Shown here piece by piece: positions 1-6,348 of a stretch of DNA of 7,916 nt. Each line of letters starts with the position of its first letter. Position 1 is the first letter of the stretch. The notes beneath the pieces were generated by a model, which worked only from the letters and a program-made list of their open reading frames with translations, was not told where the DNA came from and did not search any database. Both the position numbers and the translations under genes were made by a program. This DNA is from an uncultured Desulfobacterales bacterium (GTDB lineage Bacteria; Desulfobacterota; Desulfobacteria; Desulfobacterales; UBA11574). The stretch is from positions 1 through 7,916 of the forward strand of contig CALANC010000100.1 of the NCBI GenBank assembly GCA_937925895.1, given 5' to 3'.

Positions 1-204
1 GTTAACGATATTGTTACCGATAAGTATGGTGGAAAGGAGCTTGTGCGGATTTTTCTTCATGCGTTCGATCAACCTAAACGTTTTCTTCTGTTTGGCCAAA
101 TGCCTTGCTTTGGTTTTACTTATGGAAAACAAGGCGGTTTCCGCCGAAGAGAAAAAACCCGACAGCAAAAGTAAGCATATCAATAGGATAATCTGGCTAA
201 GCAT
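1..204 (-). CDS. CNNM/DUF21 (HlyC/CorC-type) membrane protein, N-terminal part only
   Basis: The minus strand reads 68 codons without a stop from ATG at 204-202 and runs off the window edge, so only the N-terminus is seen. The peptide has a short hydrophobic helix (about residues 4-14, QIILLICLLLLSG), then SGFFSSAETALFSISKTKA, a basic stretch, and LLSTILIGNNIVN at the cut. The SSAETALFS and TILIGNNIVN patterns are hallmarks of the CNNM (DUF21) transmembrane domain. In full-length relatives this domain is followed by paired CBS domains and often a CorC_HlyC domain. Characterised relatives are linked to Mg2+/Co2+ resistance or efflux; old 'hemolysin' labels are probably misleading. AGGAA at 219-215 lies about 10 nt upstream of the ATG. 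The gene is divergent from the helicase gene. The family call is firm, but the substrate cannot be judged from the fragment. Confidence 0.88.
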   Translation of the reverse strand, partial: MLSQIILLICLLLLSGFFSSAETALFSISKTKARHLAKQKKTFRLIERMKKNPHKLLSTILIGNNIVN

Positions 205-480
205 AATCTGTTAATTCCTGAATAAATACGGTTATCTTGCGGGCAGGGAATAAAAACAGAGATATATAAGAATTCTCTATCAAAGTTGGAGATAATAATG
301 AAAAAATGTTAGTGGATGCTTTGAATAAAGGAGGATCTTCCAATATTTGTTTCTTCCTCTTGCAAAGACGATTATGTCGTGCAATATGGCATTGAGTTAG
401 TTATATTCCTAAATATACATCAAAATTAGTAATTTTCAAGTAAATAAAGTGGAAACATTTGGAGAAGAACCATAAAACAA
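205..480. other. Divergent intergenic region
   Basis: This AT-rich spacer must carry the promoters of both the CNNM gene and the helicase gene. A plausible helicase promoter is listed separately. An AGGAGG-like run near 329-334 is not followed by a usable reading frame. A 29-codon ATG frame (306-395) has no family resemblance. No convincing terminator, RNA gene or repeat is seen. Confidence 0.6.
392..419 (+). promoter_or_regulatory. Possible sigma70-type promoter of the helicase gene
   Basis: TTGAGT (392-397) and TATACA (414-419) are separated by 16 nt. Each matches the consensus hexamer at four or five of six positions. Transcription would start near 426, giving a leader of about 55 nt before the ATG at 481. 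This is pattern matching only, in AT-rich DNA where chance matches are common. Confidence 0.35.
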
Positions 481-3435
481 ATGCCTAAACAAAAAACAAA
501 CAAAATAACGGAGTATATATCGTCACTCAGATCCTCAAAGCGATTGGTCGATCAAATCGCTCATTACAGTGTGTTGCCTGAAAATCCGGCTTTATTTTCA
601 AAACTAAAAAAATCATGGTCTGAAGAAATTAATCGAATGCTGCAGACAGCAGGTGTTCGTGATCTGTATCAACATCAGGTGGATGCCGTTGAGCGAGTAA
701 GATCAGGCCGTCATCTGGTCGTTGCAACGCCCACCGCAAGTGGCAAAACGCTTATTTACAACCTTCCTGTCATTGAAAATATCATAAAAAATCCCGAATC
801 CAAAGCCTTGTATGTTTTTCCCTTAAAGGCCCTGGCACAGGACCAGTTGCGATCATTTGAAGAACTTATCGCCTTCAGCAAGGGAGTAAGACCAAGACTG
901 GCCATTTATGACGGTGACATTTCAGCATGGCATCGTAAACGGATAAGGGAAGCCCCTCCCAATATTCTCTTGACCAATCCAGAAATGGTTCACCTCTCGC
1001 TTTTACCGCATCATCAGAAATGGGCCGAATTTTATTCCGGACTTGAGATGGTCGTGATTGATGAAGTTCATACCTATCGTGGAATCATGGGATCTCATAT
1101 GGCTCAGGTTTTCAGGAGGCTTCAAAGGATATGCTCTCATTACGGAGCTGATCCGACCTTTATATTTTGCTCTGCCACCGTATCCAACCCGGCTCAGCTT
1201 ACCGAGCAGCTCACGGGCCTTAAGGTCGAGACCATTACAGAAAGTGGAGCGCCTTTGGGCAGAAAGCACCTTATTTTTATCAACCCGGTTCAAGGTCCGG
1301 CCCAGGCGGCGATTCTTTTACTGAGAGCGGCCTTGCAACGGGAATTGCGAACAATAGTCTATACCCAATCAAGGAAACTCACCGAACTGATAGCCATGTG
1401 GGCCGGAAGTCAGTCAGGATCTTATGCCGGTCGTATCAGTGCTTATCGAGCTGGGTTCCTTCCTGAAGAACGCCGGGAAATCGAAGCCCGACTTGCAAAC
1501 GGTGATCTTTTGGCCGTGATCTCGACCAGTGCGCTTGAGCTAGGTATAGATATCGGTGACCTGGACCTCTGTCTCTTGGTGGGCTATCCCGGTTCAGTTG
1601 TTGCCACCTGGCAAAGAGGCGGCAGGGTAGGGCGCAGCGGACAGGATTCTGCGCTGGTGCTCATTGCCGGAGAAGACGCTCTGGATCAGTATTTTATGAG
1701 GAATCCAGAAGACTTTATCCAACGGGAGCCGGAAGCGGCAGTGATCAACCCATACAACCCTGATATTTTGTCAAAGCATTTGGTGTGCGCAGCTGCTGAT
1801 TTACCCTTAAGACATGATGAACCGTTCTTGTCGACGAAAGCCGTAAAAAAATCGATTCTCAAGCTGGAAACAAAGGGTCATCTTTTAAGAAGCGCGGACG
1901 GCAAAGAGCTTTATTCCAGCCGCAAGGCCCCCCACCGGCATATCGAACTTCGCGGGACGGGAAATCGTTTCAACATTGTGGATGCTAAAACCGGTGATAG
2001 CAGAGGCGATATTGATGGGTTTAGAGCCTTTAAGGAGACGCATCCCGGAGCAATTTATCTCCATAAAGGCGACACCTTTCTGGTGAGCAGCCTGGATCTG
2101 GACACAAATACTGTCAACATATCAAAAGCCAAGGTCGATTACTATACCCGGGTGAGATCTGAGAAAGAAACGGAAATAATAGAAATATTTGAAGAAAAAT
2201 CTGTTTGGGAAACAAATATTTATTTAGGAAGACTTAAAGTAACCGATCAGGTTACGGGATATGAAAAATGGAGAATTCACGCTAAAAAGAAGTTAAGTAC
2301 GGCCTCCTTGAACCTTCCTCCTCAGATTTTCGAGACAGAGGGCCTGTGGTTTAAAATTCCCCTTCAAGTTCAAAGAATTGCTGAAAAAAGGTATTTCCAT
2401 TTCATGGGAGGCATTCATGCCATTGAACATACGGTTATCGGTGTTTTCCCGCTGATTGTCATGGCGGATCGAAATGACCTTGGTGGTATTTCTACCATGT
2501 TTCATCCACAAGTAGGCACCGCTGCGGTATTTATATACGACGGCGTACCCGGCGGTGCAGGTTTGTGCAGACAGGCGTTTAGGCGCGCAGGGGAACTTAT
2601 AGACTGTGCGCTTGAAGTTATCAGGACTTGCACCTGTGAGTCGGGGTGTCCATCCTGTGTTCATTCGCCAAAATGTGGTTCCGGGAATCGACCCATCGAC
2701 AAAGCCGCAGCTCATTTTGTTCTCAAAAACATAAAAGCCTCTGATGAATCAGGCATCAGGAGGAGGCCAGGTGATCAAAGGCAAACAACGAATATAGCTG
2801 TTATTGAAAAACAAAAACCGTCAGCTCATTTCAGAGGAAGATTGCGTCGACGGGCGTCTTTCAGGCGAAGATCACCGGAGGTTCGAGGAAAAGTGCGACT
2901 TGACATGCACTATGGTGTTTTCGACTTAGAAACCCAACGATCGGCACAAGACGTCGGCGGTTGGCATCGGTCCGATTTAATGGGAATCAGCTGTGTAGTG
3001 CTTTATGATTCCAAAGAAGATAAATTCTTTGAGTTTCTGGATGACCGGGTTCCCTTACTCATTGAACACCTGAAAAAGCTTGATCTGGTCGTCGGGTTCA
3101 ATATCAAACGGTTTGATTTCCGGGTGCTCAGCGGCTATTCTGATTTTGACTTCAACGAGCTTCCGGTCCTTGATATTCTTGAACAGATACATGACCGCCT
3201 CGGCTACAGAATTTCTCTGGATAACATCTCTAAAGCAACCCTGAATAGAGAGAAGACGGCGGACGGTCTTCAGGCACTTCGCTGGTGGAAACAAGGGAGA
3301 ATTCGAGAGATCATCGATTATTGCCGAGCCGACGTGGCGATTACCAGGGATCTTTATCAGTATGGCAGAGAAAATGGTTATCTCCTCTTTAATAACAAGG
3401 ACAAAAAGGCGGTTAGGGTACCGGTAAAATGGTAA
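481..3435 (+). CDS. MrfA/YprA-type DEAD/DEAH helicase (DUF1998) fused to MrfB-like DEDD exonuclease domain
   Basis: The 984-residue protein is an SF2 helicase followed by a nuclease domain. Helicase motifs: YQHQ (63-66), Walker A TPTASGKT (83-90, K89), DEVH (194-197), SAT (231-233), STSALELGID in motif V, and QRGGRVGR (378-385). After a beta-rich central region comes a DUF1998 cysteine cluster (C717, C719, C723, C726, C732) typical of MrfA/YprA, which binds a metal and supports repair of mitomycin damage in B. subtilis. This part alone (about 1-755) is the size of a complete MrfA. An Arg-rich linker (about 755-808) leads to an RNase H-like 3'-5' exonuclease domain (809-984) with D815-x-E817, N874 and FD879, and Y947-x3-D951, a DEDDy-like set as in MrfB/YprB. 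ATG 481 is preceded by GGAG at 461-464, a long spacing of 16 nt. The gene appears to stand alone. Family calls are firm; in vivo substrate and repair role are inferred. Confidence 0.9.
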   Translation: MPKQKTNKITEYISSLRSSKRLVDQIAHYSVLPENPALFSKLKKSWSEEINRMLQTAGVRDLYQHQVDAVERVRSGRHLVVATPTASGKTLIYNLPVIENIIKNPESKALYVFPLKALAQDQLRSFEELIAFSKGVRPRLAIYDGDISAWHRKRIREAPPNILLTNPEMVHLSLLPHHQKWAEFYSGLEMVVIDEVHTYRGIMGSHMAQVFRRLQRICSHYGADPTFIFCSATVSNPAQLTEQLTGLKVETITESGAPLGRKHLIFINPVQGPAQAAILLLRAALQRELRTIVYTQSRKLTELIAMWAGSQSGSYAGRISAYRAGFLPEERREIEARLANGDLLAVISTSALELGIDIGDLDLCLLVGYPGSVVATWQRGGRVGRSGQDSALVLIAGEDALDQYFMRNPEDFIQREPEAAVINPYNPDILSKHLVCAAADLPLRHDEPFLSTKAVKKSILKLETKGHLLRSADGKELYSSRKAPHRHIELRGTGNRFNIVDAKTGDSRGDIDGFRAFKETHPGAIYLHKGDTFLVSSLDLDTNTVNISKAKVDYYTRVRSEKETEIIEIFEEKSVWETNIYLGRLKVTDQVTGYEKWRIHAKKKLSTASLNLPPQIFETEGLWFKIPLQVQRIAEKRYFHFMGGIHAIEHTVIGVFPLIVMADRNDLGGISTMFHPQVGTAAVFIYDGVPGGAGLCRQAFRRAGELIDCALEVIRTCTCESGCPSCVHSPKCGSGNRPIDKAAAHFVLKNIKASDESGIRRRPGDQRQTTNIAVIEKQKPSAHFRGRLRRRASFRRRSPEVRGKVRLDMHYGVFDLETQRSAQDVGGWHRSDLMGISCVVLYDSKEDKFFEFLDDRVPLLIEHLKKLDLVVGFNIKRFDFRVLSGYSDFDFNELPVLDILEQIHDRLGYRISLDNISKATLNREKTADGLQALRWWKQGRIREIIDYCRADVAITRDLYQYGRENGYLLFNNKDKKAVRVPVKW

Positions 3436-3440
3436 TAAAA

Positions 3441-3476
3441 AAGGGATCATCTCCAACAGTGCTGGAGTGATCCCTT
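3441..3476 (-). terminator. Hairpin with T-tract on the minus strand, just after the helicase gene
   Basis: AAGGGATCA (3441-3449) plus CTCCA (3451-3455) pairs with TGGAG (3463-3467) plus TGATCCCTT (3468-3476). That gives 14 bp with one bulged T at 3450 and a 7-nt loop. On the minus strand the stem is followed by TTTTTTATT (3442-3434), the layout of a Rho-independent terminator for leftward transcription. On the plus strand no T-run follows, so it is at best a 3' end-protecting hairpin for the helicase mRNA, whose stop codon is 5 nt upstream of the stem. Confidence 0.6.
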
Positions 3477-3515
3477 AAGGATTCAAGGATTCGAGTAGAA
3501 GGCTTTTGAAATAAG

Positions 3516-3544
3516 GTTCTTCTCCATTTTAGTTGGAGAAAAAC
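3516..3544. repeat. Hairpin sharing the CTCCA-N7-TGGAG dyad
   Basis: GTT plus TTCTCCA (3516-3526, one mismatch) pairs with TGGAGAA plus AAC (3534-3544) around a 7-nt loop. The core CTCCA-N7-TGGAG (3522-3538) also occurs inside the preceding hairpin (3451-3467) with the same loop length but a different loop sequence. It has no T-run on either strand, so it is not a typical intrinsic terminator. It lies about 107 nt upstream of the lipoprotein start and could be an operator or a leader structure. Confidence 0.45.
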
Positions 3545-3565
3545 TTAAAATAATAGTATTTGTAA

Positions 3566-3585
3566 TTACCAAAAATAATTGGTAA
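3566..3585. repeat. Small inverted repeat upstream of the lipoprotein gene
   Basis: TTACCAA (3566-3572) is the exact reverse complement of TTGGTAA (3579-3585), with a 6-nt spacer. It is followed at once by TTGATG (3587-3592), a possible -35 element for the lipoprotein gene with a weak TAAGAA 17 nt further on. The position would suit an operator. The repeat is short and AT-rich, so chance is possible. Confidence 0.35.
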
Positions 3586-3650
3586 CTTGATGGATTGTAA
3601 AATGTTGAATAAGAAAAACATTTGAAATTTCCTTTGCAGAGGAGGCTGTT

Positions 3651-4262
3651 ATGAAGAAATATTTATTTGTCATGGCCGCGATTTTGGGTGTTTTTGCCTT
3701 TGGAATGATCGGATGTGCAACCAAGGAATACGTCAATCAACAAATTTCCCAATCACTTGATTCCAAAGTTAACAAAATCACCCAAGACATTGAAGCAAAT
3801 CGAAATGAAATCATGGAGCTCAAAAATTCCGTTGCAGCAGTCTCAAGTAATGTGCAAGACGCCTTGGATCGTGCCGAGAAAGCAGGCAAGCTGGCTGAAG
3901 GAAAATTTCTGTATGAAGCGACAATTTCAGATGCATCCGTAAATTTTGCTTTTGACAAGACCGAACTCTCCGAAGAAGCCCTGGCAACATTAGACGTGAT
4001 CGCCGAAGAACTAAAAAAAGAAAACAAAAATGTCTATGTAGAAATCCAGGGGCACACTGATAGTATAGGATCTGAGGAATATAACCTGGAATTGGGTGAA
4101 GAACGGGCGGAGAACGTCTTAAGTTACTTCCACGTAGAACACAATTTCCCTTTGCATCGGATGAGCACCTTTTCTTATGGAGAATCCCAAATGGTGGTCG
4201 ACAATGACACCGCGGAAAATCGTGCGGAGAACCGGCGGGTGACTATTGTTGTGATGGAATAA
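3651..4262 (+). CDS. OmpA-family lipoprotein with N-terminal coiled coil
   Basis: This 203-residue protein begins with a lipoprotein signal peptide: MKK, a hydrophobic core, and the lipobox MIG-C with lipidated Cys22. The +2 residue is Ala, not Asp, so outer-membrane sorting is expected. Residues about 25-80 form a polar, heptad-like coiled coil (EYVNQQISQSLDSKVNK onward), reminiscent of Lpp-type helices. Residues about 92-203 are an OmpA C-terminal peptidoglycan-binding domain: VNFAFDKTEL, GHTDSIG (134-140), NLELGEERAENV and NRAENRRV (190-197). D137 and R152 match the conserved Asp/Arg pair that grips diaminopimelate in this family. The likely job is to tie the outer membrane to peptidoglycan. 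It is shorter and differently built than a standard Pal, and no tol genes are nearby, so 'pal' is not claimed. A strong ribosome site AGAGGAGG (3638-3645) lies 5 nt before the ATG. Confidence 0.9.
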   Translation: MKKYLFVMAAILGVFAFGMIGCATKEYVNQQISQSLDSKVNKITQDIEANRNEIMELKNSVAAVSSNVQDALDRAEKAGKLAEGKFLYEATISDASVNFAFDKTELSEEALATLDVIAEELKKENKNVYVEIQGHTDSIGSEEYNLELGEERAENVLSYFHVEHNFPLHRMSTFSYGESQMVVDNDTAENRAENRRVTIVVME

Positions 4263-4406
4263 TGAGACCTTTGAAAAACACCCTCTTTTGTCCAATCTCT
4301 GCGTCAGGCTCGAATCTTAATCCGCGGAATACTCAATGTATGCCTGTGGTTAAAATTTTCGCCTTCCTTGACCTTGAACAAAATTGAACATTTTTCGAAG
4401 GTCTCA
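4263..4406. repeat. MITE-like palindromic element between convergent genes
   Basis: The ends TGAGACCTTTGAAAAA (4263-4278) and TTTTTCGAAGGTCTCA (4391-4406) are inverted repeats matching at 15 of 16 positions; the mismatch is a G-T pair on the plus strand. A second pair, TTTTGTCCAA (4286-4295) and TTGAACAAAA (4374-4383), matches at 9 of 10 with exactly the same centre. A further CAGGC/GCCTG pair lies inside. If the ends are taken as GAGACC and GGTCTC, both flanks are AAT (4261-4263 and 4406-4408), a possible 3-bp target duplication. No protein is encoded. The element fills the gap between the lipoprotein stop and the xerD stop. It looks like a miniature inverted-repeat element, and may also act as a two-way transcription end. 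Copies elsewhere cannot be checked here. Confidence 0.6.
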
Positions 4407-4408
4407 AT

Positions 4409-5305
4409 TTAGCCTCGGGGATGATACTTTTCATGCATCTGCTTGAGATGCTCCCTCGCCACGTGGGTGTATATCTGCGTAGTGGAGATATCGACATGAC
4501 CGAGCATGACCTGAACGGCTCTCAAGTCTGCACCGCCTTCAAGCAGATGGCTGGCAAAGGAATGCCTCAAACTGTGAGGGGTGATCTTTTTTTTGATCCC
4601 TGCTTTTTCTGCATATTGTTTTAACAGTTTCCAAAAGCCCTGACGGCTTAAAGGCTTTCCTGCCCTTGCAACAAAAAGATGCTTGCTCATATTCTTTTTT
4701 AATAGCAAGGGTCTGGCATTTTTTATATATTCGTCGATTTTCTTTCTGGCATGAGTACCGATGGGGATAATTCGTTCTTTTGATCCTTTCCCTAATACCC
4801 GTACAAAACAGGCTTCCAGATTTACATCCAACAGCTCGAGATTAACCAGCTCGGAGACCCTAAGGCCTGCAGCGTAGAGCAGTTCGATCATGGCTGCGTT
4901 CCTTTTACCTCTGGGCTTGTTTGCATCCGGCATCTTCAGGAGAAGGTCAACCTCCGCCACCGAGAGGACATCAGGAAGTTTCAGTCCACTTTTTGGCAGG
5001 TCTATATGTCTTGCAGGATCGTACGCAAACACCTTTTCCTGAACAAGAAACCGGTAAAACCCTCTCAAGCAGACGAGATGCCTGGCACATGATTTTGATC
5101 CCAGACCGGCCTCTCGTAAAGAGATGAGGTGTTTTAATATCACCGGGGTATCCGTATCAGAGATGTGTTTGACACCTTGTTGCCTGAGAAATTGGAGATA
5201 CCTGGACAAATCTCTACTATATGATTCTATAGTTTTTCCTGAAAGGCCTTTTTCAAAAGCCAAGAAGTATAAATATTTGTCTGTAATTTGATCTAACGCG
5301 GTCAT
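4409..5305 (-). CDS. xerD: XerD tyrosine site-specific recombinase
   Basis: XerD works with XerC at the chromosomal dif site, under FtsK control, to resolve chromosome dimers. The 298-residue length equals that of E. coli XerD. Residues 1-87 form the SAM-like core-binding domain (YLYFLAFEKGLSGKTIESY). Residues about 110-290 are the catalytic domain, with all six active-site residues: R149 (AAGLRVSEL), K173 (GKGSKERIIP), H244 and R247 (TPHSLRHSF), H270 (LGHVDISTT) and nucleophile Y279 (IYTHV). Nothing is truncated. XerC and XerD are alike, so the D assignment rests on overall similarity and length. The start at 5305 is supported by the correct N-terminal length, but no Shine-Dalgarno sequence precedes it. 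The gene is divergent from rfbD and convergent with the lipoprotein gene. No mobile-element cargo or att-like repeat flanks it, which argues for a housekeeping Xer rather than a phage integrase. Confidence 0.93.
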   Translation of the reverse strand: MTALDQITDKYLYFLAFEKGLSGKTIESYSRDLSRYLQFLRQQGVKHISDTDTPVILKHLISLREAGLGSKSCARHLVCLRGFYRFLVQEKVFAYDPARHIDLPKSGLKLPDVLSVAEVDLLLKMPDANKPRGKRNAAMIELLYAAGLRVSELVNLELLDVNLEACFVRVLGKGSKERIIPIGTHARKKIDEYIKNARPLLLKKNMSKHLFVARAGKPLSRQGFWKLLKQYAEKAGIKKKITPHSLRHSFASHLLEGGADLRAVQVMLGHVDISTTQIYTHVAREHLKQMHEKYHPRG

Positions 5306-5313
5306 ATTAGGGT

Positions 5314-5343
5314 TGTATAACTTGATTGTTGAAATTGAGTCAA
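5314..5343 (-). promoter_or_regulatory. Promoter of xerD, possibly giving a leaderless mRNA
   Basis: On the minus strand TTGACT (5343-5338) is followed after 17 nt by TTATAC (5320-5315), or after 18 nt by TATACA (5319-5314). The -35 matches consensus at five of six positions. A start 6-8 nt downstream falls at about 5308-5306, leaving 0-3 nt before the ATG at 5305. This fits the missing Shine-Dalgarno sequence. Confidence 0.55.
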
Positions 5344-5356
5344 ATTGTTTTGATAT
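5329..5356 (+). promoter_or_regulatory. Possible rfbD promoter overlapping the xerD promoter
   Basis: TTGAAA (5329-5334) and TGATAT (5351-5356) are separated by 16 nt. The -10 match is weak. If used, it would overlap the xerD promoter face to face and give a leader of about 70 nt that includes a T-rich run near 5377-5384. Confidence 0.25.
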
Positions 5357-5434
5357 TTCATTATTTTTCCCTTCACTTTTTTTTCTAATTTGATTAATAG
5401 ATTGCTGAATGATGATAAGAAGAGGTTATGAGTA

Positions 5435-6310
5435 ATGAGAGTCATGATAGCCGGCGGCAAAGGGCAGTTGGGCACGGACTGTACCCGGGTCTTAAGTGAA
5501 AATCATGACGTATTTTCTGTTGATATAGACGAAGCCGATATTACAAAATTCTCAGATGTGGAAGATTTGGTAAAAAAATTCAACCCGGACACCATCATAA
5601 ATTGTGCTGCATATACTCAAGTAGACAAATGTGAAACAGAAAAGGCAATTGCCTGGAAAGTAAATGTAGACGGTCCGAAAAATTTTGCGCTATGCTTGGA
5701 AAAACATGGCGGTCGATTGTATCACATCTCATCCGATTATATTTTCGACGGCAAGAGAAATGTACCGGATCCTTACCTAGAAACGGATGCCCCTCACCCT
5801 GTTTCCTATTATGGGACAACCAAATACGAGAGTGAAAAAGCTGTAAGACAGATTTCCCACCGGCACGTAATAATACGAACTTCATGGATGTACGGCGCCC
5901 AAGGTCATAATTTTCTAAAAACCATGCTCACACTTGCTTTGCAGCACCCCCCCAATGAGATCAAGGTGGTGAATGACCAGTTTGGTTCACCCACCTGGTC
6001 CCATAGACTGGCATTTCAGATTGAAAAAATGATCGACGCAAATGTTCAGGGAATCTATCACGCCTCAGCAGAGGGTTATTGCACCTGGTATGGACTTGCG
6101 GTATATTTCCTGGGAAAAATGGGAATAACGCATAAGGTGGTTCCGTGTATGAGTGAGGAATATCCGACACCTGCCAGAAGACCGACTAATTCTATTCTAG
6201 AAAACCAGCAACTTAAAAAAAGAGGAATAAACGTCATGAAGCCCTGGCAGGAAGACATCGATCAATTTGTCGCTGACTTTCGAGAGCATTGGATCAACCA
6301 AGCATCCTGA
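5435..6310 (+). CDS. rfbD: dTDP-4-dehydrorhamnose reductase (RmlD)
   Basis: RmlD performs the last step of dTDP-L-rhamnose synthesis: NAD(P)H-dependent reduction of dTDP-4-dehydro-L-rhamnose in the cytoplasm. The 291-residue protein is an extended SDR. Visible motifs: Rossmann glycines GGKGQLG (7-13), NCAAYTQVDKCE (a family signature near the cofactor site), SSDYIFDG (99-106), catalytic Y126-x3-K130 with S100 in the usual Thr position, RTSWMYG, NDQFGSPT (180-187), and TPARRPTNS near the C-terminus. Serine replacing the usual threonine of the STDY motif is a conservative change. AGAGG (5421-5425) lies 9 nt before the ATG. Its stop is 38 nt before the rfbB start, so the two are probably co-transcribed. 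The enzyme implies rhamnose in O-antigen, capsule or another surface glycan. Confidence 0.93.
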   Translation: MRVMIAGGKGQLGTDCTRVLSENHDVFSVDIDEADITKFSDVEDLVKKFNPDTIINCAAYTQVDKCETEKAIAWKVNVDGPKNFALCLEKHGGRLYHISSDYIFDGKRNVPDPYLETDAPHPVSYYGTTKYESEKAVRQISHRHVIIRTSWMYGAQGHNFLKTMLTLALQHPPNEIKVVNDQFGSPTWSHRLAFQIEKMIDANVQGIYHASAEGYCTWYGLAVYFLGKMGITHKVVPCMSEEYPTPARRPTNSILENQQLKKRGINVMKPWQEDIDQFVADFREHWINQAS

Positions 6311-6348
6311 ACTGTTTATACACTTCAAAAACGGGGAAAGAAAAATTC

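Noticed and set aside
11..214. Plus-strand 67-codon frame near the left edge
   Set aside because: It is the antisense shadow of the CNNM/DUF21 gene, whose minus-strand translation shows unmistakable family motifs.
306..395. 29-codon ATG frame in the divergent spacer
   Set aside because: No ribosome site fits, no family resemblance and no conservation evidence; length is expected by chance.
205..480. CRISPR array, riboswitch or tRNA in the divergent spacer
   Set aside because: No spaced direct repeats, no cloverleaf and no known aptamer core could be seen.
2293..2715. 140-codon minus-strand frame inside the helicase gene
   Set aside because: It lies antisense to the DUF1998 region, which has clear motifs; the antisense peptide has no recognisable features.
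3055..3456. 133-codon minus-strand frame over the exonuclease domain
   Set aside because: It is a shadow of the DEDD domain, with no promoter or ribosome site evident.
3441..3476. Intrinsic terminator for the helicase transcript on the plus strand
   Set aside because: The hairpin is strong, but no T-run follows it on the plus strand; the T-run is on the minus side.
4409..5305. Phage or island integrase instead of XerD
   Set aside because: Length and catalytic layout match housekeeping XerD and there are no att-like repeats, tRNA gene or phage genes nearby.
6289..6348. Longer rfbB start at 6289
   Set aside because: The extra 20 residues overlap rfbD in another frame and do not resemble RmlB N-termini; the ATG at 6349 has a better ribosome site.
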